A DNA stretch of 64,000 bases, taken from positions 200,508-264,507 of the forward strand of contig NZ_MKVJ01000018.1 in the NCBI RefSeq assembly GCF_001898805.1, in the 5' to 3' direction. This stretch comes from Leifsonia sp. 71-9. Its GTDB lineage: Bacteria > Actinomycetota > Actinomycetes > Actinomycetales > Microbacteriaceae. This document shows, piece by piece, positions 34,325-41,831 of the stretch. The notes beneath the pieces are model-generated. The model was given only the letters and a program-made list of their open reading frames with translations. It was not told the origin of the DNA and made no database searches. Every line of letters begins with the position of its first letter. Positions within the stretch are counted from its first letter, which is position 1. The position numbers were made by a program, and so were the translations under genes.

Positions 34325-34342
34325 CTGGGGTGTGTCGAGGGT
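34325..34342. repeat. Right copy of the direct repeat bounding the RT-SLATT cassette
   Basis: CTGGGGTGTGTCGAGGGT. Its last base is the first base of the AI-2E transporter stop codon (complement 34342-34344). It pairs with the copy at 32004-32021. Confidence 0.75.
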
Positions 34343-35448
34343 CAGCGCAGCTCCTTGCGGGGCATCACGATCTCTTTGATGATCAGGATGATGCCGGCGG
34401 AGATGGGGATGGCGACGAGCGCCCCGGGCAGGCCGAACAGCGTCGAGCCGGCCAGGGCGGAGATGAGGACGACCGAGCCGGGCACTTGAACGGCCTTGCC
34501 CATGACCTTGGGGGTGAGGATGTACGCCTCCACCTGCATGTACACGAGCATGAAGATCAGGACGACGATCGCGCTGACGGGGGAGTGGATGAGCGCGAGC
34601 ACGGTCATGACCGCGGTCGTGAGCACCGTTCCGATCAGCGGGATGAGGGTGATGAAGAAGGCGGCGATACCGATGAGGAACGCGCCGGGGACGCCGGTGA
34701 CGAGCAGCAGGATGGTGCTGTAGACGGCGTTGAAGAACGCGAGCACCACCATCCCGCTCAGGTACTTGCCGAAGTTCTGGAGGATGCGTTCGGTGTACTT
34801 CGTGAAGCTGTCGCGGTGCGAGCGGGCGACGAGGCGGTAGAGCGACGCCTTCGTCGTGTCGTACGAGGCGATGAAGTAGAGCGTCAGGATGGCGATGAAG
34901 AACCCGGTGGTGAGCCCGTTCACGACCGAGAGGCCGAAGCCGACCAGGCCGGAGCCGATGCTGGCCCAGAGCTGCGGATCCTGCACCTCCTTCGCGATCC
35001 AGTTCAGGACGGCGGACAGCGTGCCGTTGCTGGTCTCGTTCGCGGGGTCGAACCAGCCCTGCGCCTTGAGCGCCGAGATCTGCTTCGGGATGGAGACGGC
35101 GAGGGACTGGATCTGCTCGATGACGAGCGGCAGCACCACCCAGACGATCGCGACGATCACGCCGATGAGCAGGAGGCTGACCGTCACGATCGCCCAGCCG
35201 CGCTTCATCCCCCGGCGCTGGAACCAGCGGATCAGCGGGTCGAGGCCGACGGTCGCGAACGCGGCCAGGAACACGGAGAAGATGATCGAGCGCAGGCCGT
35301 AGAGCATGAGGCCGGTGAGGACGGCGCCGACGGCGCCGAGCGTGATCAGGTACCCGAAGAGCAGCGGGCTGCGGTTCAGGAGCGGTTCGCCGCGGCGCTC
35401 CTCGACGGCTCGGGAGGCCGGGGTCGCCGGCGGTCGGGTGAAGCGCAT
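34342..35448 (-). CDS. AI-2E family transporter
   Basis: 368-residue membrane protein of the AI-2E/PurR-associated permease family (eight helices). It has NRSPLLFGYLITLGAVGAVLTG, the internal periplasmic segment with QISALKAQG, and the C-terminal helices with LIPLIGTVLTTAVMTVLALIHSP and MGKAVQVPGSVVLISALAGSTLFG, all typical. The substrate is uncertain, since few members truly export AI-2. The ATG has AAGGAGG six bases upstream. Its stop codon directly touches the repeat bounding the RT cassette, so the insertion did not disturb the coding region. Confidence 0.9.
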   Translation of the reverse strand: MRFTRPPATPASRAVEERRGEPLLNRSPLLFGYLITLGAVGAVLTGLMLYGLRSIIFSVFLAAFATVGLDPLIRWFQRRGMKRGWAIVTVSLLLIGVIVAIVWVVLPLVIEQIQSLAVSIPKQISALKAQGWFDPANETSNGTLSAVLNWIAKEVQDPQLWASIGSGLVGFGLSVVNGLTTGFFIAILTLYFIASYDTTKASLYRLVARSHRDSFTKYTERILQNFGKYLSGMVVLAFFNAVYSTILLLVTGVPGAFLIGIAAFFITLIPLIGTVLTTAVMTVLALIHSPVSAIVVLIFMLVYMQVEAYILTPKVMGKAVQVPGSVVLISALAGSTLFGLPGALVAIPISAGIILIIKEIVMPRKELR

Positions 35449-35520
35449 CGCGCCCTCCTTCAGGTTCCCGCTGAGCGTACGGGTCCCACGTCGCGCGCGA
35501 CAAGCACGACACGCTCGCCG

Positions 35521-36597
35521 TCAGGGTGCTGCAGGATCGTTGCGCGACAGCCGGGCGACGCCGATCTTCGAATCGGCCATCCCGTAGAAGACCCAGTCGA
35601 CATCCCCGATGCGCTCGATGGCGGTCGGGAACACGACGTTCGGGACGATCCCGCTGCGCTCGTCGTCCGTCTCCGCCGCCAGCAGCGGTTCGGCGGTGCG
35701 CTGCAGCACCCGCCACGGCTCGTCGGCGTCGAGGATCATGGCGCCCGCGGCGTAGTTGACGTTCTGCTGCTGAGCGACGCCGGTCTCGAGCCGGCCGGTG
35801 ACCCCGTGGTGCAGCAGGAGCCAGCCCTCCGGCACGCGGATCGGCGCCGGACCCGACCCGATCTTCAGCTCCTCGAACGGATGCTCGGGCCCGGCGAGGA
35901 AGCGGTTCCGCCGCCACCGGGTGAGCTCGCGCTCGTCCGCGAGCACAGCGTCCAGCGGCAGGAATGCGATCCAGATGCTGGGCCGCGACTCGGCCAGGGC
36001 GGCCGGTGGATGGGCGCCCTCCCCGGCGCGGATCTCGTCGAGATCCCAGACCGGCCGGTGCAGCACGGCGAGGCTCGGCGTCCCGTCCGGAGCGGTGACC
36101 GGTTCGGGGAAGAAGACCGTGTCCTTGTTGGGGAAGAGGGCGAGGTCGGTTCCGATCGCGTCGTCGTACTCGAAGGTCACCGGGCCCAGCCGCCTCCACT
36201 CGCGCAGCTCGTCCGAGACGGCGACCGCGGTGCGCGGACCGAGCGGCCCGTACGCGACGTAGGTCATCACGTGCAGCCCGAGCCGGGGGATGAAGGTGAT
36301 GCGCGGGTCCTCGACGCCGGCGTTGCTCGTGCCGCGCTCGAACTCACGCTCCGGCTCGAGCACGACGCCCACCCGCTCGACGCCGACCGGGATGCCGCCC
36401 TCGATGACCACCCGGGCGAGCCCGACGCGGGAGACGTTGCCGGCGGCGACCAGCCGGGGGAGCAGGTAGAGCTCGCCGTCCGGGCCACGGCCGGAGGCGG
36501 GGTTGAGCACCCCCTCGGCTTCGAGCGGATCCCCGGGAGTGGGGGGCATGACGACGCCCTCCCGGACGAGACGGTAGGGGAACGGTGTGCTCGTCAT
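35521..36597 (-). CDS. GH130-like glycoside phosphorylase or hydrolase
   Basis: 358-residue five-bladed beta-propeller enzyme resembling GH130, whose known members cleave beta-mannosides, mostly by phosphorolysis. EGVLNPASGR near residue 30 and VEDPRITFIP with Glu96-Asp97-Pro98-Arg99 match the catalytic surroundings. Repeated strand motifs such as WVFYGMADSKIGVARL close the propeller. The ATG overlaps the stop of the preceding gene by ATGA, making it the last gene of the glycan operon that starts at 43921. An upstream extension of the frame is not needed. Confidence 0.75.
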   Translation of the reverse strand: MTSTPFPYRLVREGVVMPPTPGDPLEAEGVLNPASGRGPDGELYLLPRLVAAGNVSRVGLARVVIEGGIPVGVERVGVVLEPEREFERGTSNAGVEDPRITFIPRLGLHVMTYVAYGPLGPRTAVAVSDELREWRRLGPVTFEYDDAIGTDLALFPNKDTVFFPEPVTAPDGTPSLAVLHRPVWDLDEIRAGEGAHPPAALAESRPSIWIAFLPLDAVLADERELTRWRRNRFLAGPEHPFEELKIGSGPAPIRVPEGWLLLHHGVTGRLETGVAQQQNVNYAAGAMILDADEPWRVLQRTAEPLLAAETDDERSGIVPNVVFPTAIERIGDVDWVFYGMADSKIGVARLSRNDPAAP

Positions 36598-37619
36598 CGG
36601 ATGACCTCCCGGTAGAAGAAGAGTTCGCGCTCGCCCGGGGCGGCGTCCCAGCCCTGCGCGAACGACCAGCGTCCGCCGAGCTTCTGGAGGCCGCCCCACG
36701 CCAGCGAGCCGCCGCGGTGCAGGGCGAGCTGGGTGAAGGGGGCGTCGAGCGCGTAGAGCGCCTGCCCCGCGGCGAAGTCGCCCGCGGCGTCGGCGTAGAA
36801 GAAGTCGAGCACCATCCGGTCGCCCTCGACGGCCGCGCAGGCGACCTCGTAGAGGCTGCCGGGGAGCGGCGACAGGTCGAGGTACGGCTGCTCCTCGAAC
36901 CGCCAGGTCAGGAGGTCGTCCGAGCGGCCGACCATCGGCCGACCTCCGCAGCCTTCCGAGAGGAACATCAGGTACTCGCCGCCGATGCGCACCGCGCGTC
37001 CGTGCTCGTCCCGCGGGACGACCGCGCCCTTCGCCCAGCCCTGCGAGACGGAGTACGGGACCGCGAGGCCGAGCTTGCGCCAGGTCGTCAGGTCGTCGGA
37101 GACGGCCGACATGATGTCGCAGGCGACGTCACCGGCCTCGGTGCGCCAGATCGCGTTGTAGAAGAGGACGTAGCGGCCGTCGGCCTCGTAGACCTTGGGG
37201 TCCTCGCAGCCGAGGGCCTCGTTCGCCGTCGTCGGGTAGACGACCGGGTTGGCCGGATCGTCGTGCCAGACGCCGTCGCGGTGCACGGCGTGACCGATCC
37301 GGCTCGCCGTCGACTCCTTGCGCGGGGACGCGCGGTAGAAGAGGTGGAGCGCGTCGCCGGCCTCGATGACGGTGGGGTTGAAGACCGAGTCGCTGGTCCA
37401 GCCGACACCGGTCGGGTCGTCCCACTGGCCCTCCGGCCGGAAGGTCAGCCGGTCGTCCCGCTCGAACGGCCCGATCACCCACTCGGGTCGGTCCTCGTAG
37501 CGGGCCGAGAACTGGTCGGTCGAGATGCGGTCGGTGAGGGCGTTCGTGTGCTCCAGGGCCTCCCGATAGCTGGCGCGCAGGGCGTCGGCGGTGACGGGGA
37601 CGGTGTCGACGGGATCCAC
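36594..37619 (-). CDS. Second GH130-like beta-propeller glycosidase
   Basis: 341 residues. SVFNPTVIEAGDALHLFYRAS and GCEDPKVYEADGRYVLFYNA repeat the blade pattern of GH130/GH43-type propellers. Here the motif is EDPK rather than EDPR. Other blades are WAKGAVVPRD and FLSEGCGGRPMVGRSDDLLTW. It is probably intracellular, as no signal peptide is present, and handles oligosaccharides imported by the adjacent ABC transporter. The GTG start has AAGGAG shortly upstream. It overlaps the next gene by four bases. Confidence 0.72.
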   Translation of the reverse strand: MDPVDTVPVTADALRASYREALEHTNALTDRISTDQFSARYEDRPEWVIGPFERDDRLTFRPEGQWDDPTGVGWTSDSVFNPTVIEAGDALHLFYRASPRKESTASRIGHAVHRDGVWHDDPANPVVYPTTANEALGCEDPKVYEADGRYVLFYNAIWRTEAGDVACDIMSAVSDDLTTWRKLGLAVPYSVSQGWAKGAVVPRDEHGRAVRIGGEYLMFLSEGCGGRPMVGRSDDLLTWRFEEQPYLDLSPLPGSLYEVACAAVEGDRMVLDFFYADAAGDFAAGQALYALDAPFTQLALHRGGSLAWGGLQKLGGRWSFAQGWDAAPGERELFFYREVIR

Positions 37620-37641
37620 GGATCTCCTTGGGGTGGGCGGC

Positions 37642-38508
37642 TCAGCCCTTGACGGACGAGCCGATGTCGGTCGAGGTGAAGTAGCGCTGGAAGACGATGA
37701 ACAGCACGACGACGGGGCCGGCGAGCACGACCGCGCCGGCGAGGATGGCGCCGAAGGGGTTGCTCGTCGAAGCCGCGACGGTGCTGATGTAGTTCGCCAG
37801 CGACACGGCGAGCGGCTGCATGCTCGCCTCCTTCGTGATCAGGAACGGCCAGAGGAACTCGTTCCACGGGCCGATGAAGGTCAGCAGCACGACGGTGACC
37901 AGGGCGGGCCGGACCAGCGGAAGGGCGACCCGCCACAGCACGGTGAACTCGCCCGCTCCGTCGATCCGCGCCGCGTCGAACAGCTCGCGCGGCAGCTGGA
38001 GGAAGTACTGGCGGAAGATCAGCACGGCGGCCGAGTTGATCGCGAACGGCAGGATCATCCCGAGATAGTTGTCCGCGAGCCCGTAGTTGCGGGCGATGAG
38101 GACGTACAGCGGGATCATCAGCAGCTGGAACGGGATGGTCTGCACCAGCAGAGCGAGCGCGAACGTCGTGCCGCGCCCCTTCCACTGCAGCACCGACAGC
38201 GCGTATCCGGCCAGCACGCCGAAGACGACCGTGCACAGCAGCACTCCGCCCGTGAAGATCCCCGAGTTCGCGAGGCCCGACCACAGATTGATCCGAGAGT
38301 TGATGGCCCCGTAGTTCTCCAGCGTGAGGTTCGCGGGGTTCGGGAACGCACCGGCGATCGAGGTGTCCGGGGTCGTCTGCAGCGAGCCGACGAGCATGTA
38401 GTAGAAGGGGAACAGGAAGGCGATGGCGCCGAGCGTCAGCACGACGCCCTGCAGGATCGCCTGCGGCCGGCTGAGCGCCCGGGACGCCGCCAGGTCTTTG
38501 CGTGCCAT
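37642..38508 (-). CDS. Carbohydrate ABC transporter permease, MalG type
   Basis: 288-residue permease with six helices and the EAA loop FDAARIDGAGEFTVLWRVALPLVRPAL, which contacts the ATPase. No ATPase gene is present in the operon, so it probably uses a shared one (MsiK-like) encoded elsewhere, as is common in Actinobacteria; this is inference. The ATG complementary to 38506-38508 shares a base with the stop of the upstream permease gene (TGATG). Confidence 0.92.
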   Translation of the reverse strand: MARKDLAASRALSRPQAILQGVVLTLGAIAFLFPFYYMLVGSLQTTPDTSIAGAFPNPANLTLENYGAINSRINLWSGLANSGIFTGGVLLCTVVFGVLAGYALSVLQWKGRGTTFALALLVQTIPFQLLMIPLYVLIARNYGLADNYLGMILPFAINSAAVLIFRQYFLQLPRELFDAARIDGAGEFTVLWRVALPLVRPALVTVVLLTFIGPWNEFLWPFLITKEASMQPLAVSLANYISTVAASTSNPFGAILAGAVVLAGPVVVLFIVFQRYFTSTDIGSSVKG

Positions 38509-39464
38509 CAGTCTCGTCCTCCCGCGAATCGGTTCTGCAGCCAGCCGATGATCAGCACCAGGACCACGAGCACGACGCCGATCGCCGCAGCGTAGCCAGG
38601 GTGCCCCTGCTGGATGCCCTGCTGGTAGATGAGCAGCACCGGCGAGGTGGAGTGGCCGTCGGGGCCGCCTCCGCCGGTGAGCAGGTACGGCTCGGTGAAG
38701 AGGTTGGCGCCGGTGATGGTCGAGAGCAGCAGCACCAGCACGGTCGCGGGCCGGACGCCCGGCACCGTCACCGAGAAGAACTGCCGGACCCGGCCGGCCC
38801 CGTCGGTCGAAGCGGACTCGTACAGCTCCTGCGGCACGTTCTGAAGCGCCGCGAGGTAGAGCAGGATGTACAGGCCCAGTTGCTTCCAGGTGACGTAGAT
38901 CGCGATGGTCGGCATGGCGAGCCACGGGTTGACGAACCAGGTCGGGTTCGGCGCCAGCGGCCCGAGGATGTGGTTGACCAGGCCGTCCCCGCTGAACAGG
39001 AAGAGCCAGACGCCGATGATCGCGACGCTCGCGGTCACGTACGGCACGTAGTAGCTGACCCGCAGGAACGTGCGGAACCGCGTGATGCTGTTGAGCCCGC
39101 TCGCGAGCACCAGCGACAGGATCACCGTGAGGGGCACGTTGATGATCAGGAAGATGCCGACGTTCAGGAACGACTGCAGAACGGCCGGGTCCGTGAAGAC
39201 CTGGACGTAGTTGTCCAAGCCGACGAAGGGCTGGTTGACGTTCGCGCCGGGGGCGGCGAAGAAGTAGTCGAAGAACGAGATGTAGACGGCGTAGCAGAGC
39301 GGGTAGGCGAAGATCACCAGCACGAACAGCAGGTACGGCGCGCCGAAGAGCCAGCCGAGCGGGTTCTTGCCGAGGATGCGCTGCACGAGCGGCCGGCGCC
39401 GACGGGGCGGCGGCCCCGCGGCGGGCGTGGTGCCCGCCGCGGGGGGAGCGGAGACGGTGCTCAT
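38508..39464 (-). CDS. Carbohydrate ABC transporter permease, MalF/UgpA type
   Basis: 318-residue permease. An Ala/Pro-rich N-terminus and RRRRP precede six helices, with the EAA loop LYESASTDGAGRVRQFFSVTVPGVRPATV near residue 225. It pairs with the MalG-type permease encoded next and with the solute-binding protein two bases upstream. The ATG complementary to 39462-39464 starts the product. The frame further up is antisense to the binding-protein gene. Confidence 0.92.
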   Translation of the reverse strand: MSTVSAPPAAGTTPAAGPPPRRRRPLVQRILGKNPLGWLFGAPYLLFVLVIFAYPLCYAVYISFFDYFFAAPGANVNQPFVGLDNYVQVFTDPAVLQSFLNVGIFLIINVPLTVILSLVLASGLNSITRFRTFLRVSYYVPYVTASVAIIGVWLFLFSGDGLVNHILGPLAPNPTWFVNPWLAMPTIAIYVTWKQLGLYILLYLAALQNVPQELYESASTDGAGRVRQFFSVTVPGVRPATVLVLLLSTITGANLFTEPYLLTGGGGPDGHSTSPVLLIYQQGIQQGHPGYAAAIGVVLVVLVLIIGWLQNRFAGGRD

Positions 39465-39466
39465 GG

Positions 39467-40774
39467 CTACTTCTGCGCCTGGAGCTTGTCGATCTTGTCG
39501 GAGGCCGCCTTGAAGGCGTCCTCGACCGAGCCGCTGCCGTTGATCACGGCCTTGCTGTACGCGTCGCGCAGGGCCTGCATCTGGGCGATGGTGTTGCTGC
39601 CCGTGGGGTCGTCCACCGTGCGCGCGCTCTGGTCGCCGAACTCCTTGTAGTCCGGGTGCGAGCTGAAGTACGACGCGTACGTGGTGGCCAGGTCGGTGCG
39701 GATCGGCATCTGCCCGGTCACGTCGAGCAGCTTGCCGTCCTGCTCCTGGCTGGTGGCGAACTTGAGCACATCCCACGCGGTGCCCTGGTTCTTGCAGGAG
39801 GAGTACATGCCGATGTTCTTGGCGTCAGGGAAGGTGTAGGTCTGGTCGGCCGCCTTGCCGTCCTTGGTCGGCACCGGGACGGAGCCCCACTGGATCTTGT
39901 CGCCGTAGTAGGCGATGGCCCACGGGCCGACGATGGCCATGGCCGCCTTGCCGTCGGCGAACGCGTCGCCCTGGTACTGCTCCTTGCCGGCGAGGCCGTC
40001 GCTGTAGACGGTCTTCCAGAAGTTCGCGACGTCGAGCGCGTCCTGGTTCGTGATGGCGGCCTTGCCGTTCTCGATGAACGTCTTGCCGCCGGTCTGCGCG
40101 GCGAGCAGCGGCAGGTAGTCGAAGTTCACCTGGAAGAACTCACTGGTCGGAGCCGGGTAGATCGCGTACGGCGCGGCTCCCGAGTCCTTGATCTTCTGCG
40201 CGGCGGCGAGGAAGGAGGAGTATGTCGAGAGGTCCGGGTTGTCGGCGTCGAGCCCGGCCTTGGCGAAGATCGCCTTGTTGTAGAAGATCATGACCGGGTT
40301 CTGCTTCCACGGCATCTGGTAGTAGTCGCCGTCGGAGGACTTGTACTGGTCGGCCGCCGAGCCGCTGCGCGCCTCGATGTACTTCGCGCCGTCCGAGAAC
40401 TTCGACAGGTCGACGAGGCCGCCCTGCTTCTGCCACTGGCCGGTGGCGGCGGGGAGGTTGTTGAAGACCAGGCACGGGGTGGTGCCGGCGGTGATGGCGG
40501 CGCCGATGACCTCCTCGGTGCTCTTGCCGGCGGGCACCTCCTGGGCCTTGATCTGCTCCTTGGGGTGCGCGGAGTTCCAGGCCGACACCATCGACTTGCC
40601 CCACTGCACCTCCTGCTCGTTGTTCGAGTACCAGATGGTGATGGGCCCGTGCGCCTTCATGGCGTCGGACGATCCGCCGCCGCCGGAGCCGCACGCGGCG
40701 AGGGTCCCGGCGACGATGCCGGCGGTGACGACCGCCAGTGCGGCCCGGTGCAGGGCTGTTCTGCGTGTTCGCAT
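39467..40774 (-). CDS. Extracellular solute-binding lipoprotein for sugars
   Basis: 435-residue family 1 solute-binding protein. The lipoprotein signal ends in LAACG (Cys 28), followed by a Gly/Ser linker. ITIWYSNNEQEVQWGKSMVSAWNSAHP is the usual first strand-helix, and MAIVGPWAIAYYGDKIQWGSVPVP is the conserved part of the second lobe. It captures an oligosaccharide outside the cell for the two permeases. The enzymes around it suggest a mannose-containing or related glycan, which is inference. Confidence 0.92.
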   Translation of the reverse strand: MRTRRTALHRAALAVVTAGIVAGTLAACGSGGGGSSDAMKAHGPITIWYSNNEQEVQWGKSMVSAWNSAHPKEQIKAQEVPAGKSTEEVIGAAITAGTTPCLVFNNLPAATGQWQKQGGLVDLSKFSDGAKYIEARSGSAADQYKSSDGDYYQMPWKQNPVMIFYNKAIFAKAGLDADNPDLSTYSSFLAAAQKIKDSGAAPYAIYPAPTSEFFQVNFDYLPLLAAQTGGKTFIENGKAAITNQDALDVANFWKTVYSDGLAGKEQYQGDAFADGKAAMAIVGPWAIAYYGDKIQWGSVPVPTKDGKAADQTYTFPDAKNIGMYSSCKNQGTAWDVLKFATSQEQDGKLLDVTGQMPIRTDLATTYASYFSSHPDYKEFGDQSARTVDDPTGSNTIAQMQALRDAYSKAVINGSGSVEDAFKAASDKIDKLQAQK

Positions 40775-40805
40775 GAGGGTTCTCTTTCGTGAGTGGGTGT
40801 TCGCG

Positions 40806-41831
40806 TTATCGATCGGCGGCGGGTGGCGCAGTGGATGCGCGCACCACCAGCCGCGCGGGGGGCAGGGCGACGTCGGCCGATTCGTCGTGCTCCACCAGCC
40901 GCAGCAGTGCGGTGGCGGCGGCGATGCCCCAGCCGGCCGGGTCGTTGTCGAGCGTCGTGAGGGAGGGGTAGATGTAGGTGCCGATCTGGGAGCCGTCGAG
41001 GCCGGTGATCGACAGGTCGTGCGGAAGCCGCAGACCGCGTTCGTGCGCGACGCCCATGCCCGCGATCGCCATCGGGTCGTTGCCGTACACGATGGCGGTC
41101 GGGGGTTCGGCGGCGTCGAGGAGGGAGGTCGTGGCCGCGGCGCCCTGCTCGGGGGAGAAGTCGGTCGCGACGACGACGGGGTCGAGCCCCGCCGCCCGCA
41201 TCGCGCTCTCGAACCGTTCGCGGCGGCGCAGCCCGTGCAGCATCCGCTCGTCGCCAGAGACGTGCACGATGCGGCGGTGCCCCAGGGCGACGAGGTGCGT
41301 CACGAGCTCGTCGATGCCCGCGTCGTAGTCGCGGGTGATGACGGGGAAGGGGCTGCCGCCGACCGGCTCGCCGAGCGACACCGCCTGGGAGCCGAGGCGC
41401 TCGATCAGGCCGATCCGGTCGTCCGAGGCCAGGAGGTCGGTGAGCAGGAACCCGTCGACGCGCTTGTCGGACGCGAGCCTGGTGTATGCGCGCTCCTCGG
41501 CCTCCTGGTCGGGCACGACGGTCAGGACGAGCACCTGGCCGCGCTCGGCGAGCACGGTCTCGACGCCGGCGATGAACGCCGCGAAGAACGGGTCGACCTC
41601 GATGGTGCGGGCGGGGCGACGCAGGATGAGGCCGAGCGCGTAGGCGCGTCGGGTGGTGAGGCCCCTGGCGCTGGGGTTCGGCGTCCAGCCGAGCTCGCGG
41701 GCGGCGGCGAGGATGCGCTCACGGGTCTCGGTGGCCACGCCGGGCCGCTCATTCAGGGCGAGGGACACCAGCCCCTTGCTCACGCCGGCGGCGCGCGCGA
41801 CGTCGTTGATCGTGACGGCGGCCGGGCTCAT
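40806..41831 (-). CDS. LacI-family transcriptional regulator
   Basis: 341 residues. The helix-turn-helix is VTINDVARAAGVSKGLVSLALNERPGV, then the hinge helix NPSARGLTTRRAYALGLIL and a periplasmic-binding-protein-like sensor domain (DGSQIGTYIYPSLTTLDND near the end). It lies within the glycan operon, its ATG overlapping the stop of the secreted hydrolase gene by ATGA. The palindrome at 43957-43968 in front of the operon is its likely operator, giving autoregulation by a sugar inducer. Confidence 0.92.
   Translation of the reverse strand: MSPAAVTINDVARAAGVSKGLVSLALNERPGVATETRERILAAARELGWTPNPSARGLTTRRAYALGLILRRPARTIEVDPFFAAFIAGVETVLAERGQVLVLTVVPDQEAEERAYTRLASDKRVDGFLLTDLLASDDRIGLIERLGSQAVSLGEPVGGSPFPVITRDYDAGIDELVTHLVALGHRRIVHVSGDERMLHGLRRRERFESAMRAAGLDPVVVATDFSPEQGAAATTSLLDAAEPPTAIVYGNDPMAIAGMGVAHERGLRLPHDLSITGLDGSQIGTYIYPSLTTLDNDPAGWGIAAATALLRLVEHDESADVALPPARLVVRASTAPPAADR

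Noticed and set aside
34330..36615. Long plus-strand frame of 761 codons across the AI-2E and GH130 genes
   Set aside because: It is antisense to three well-supported genes, has His/Asp/Arg-rich composition typical of GC-rich shadow frames, and matches no domain.
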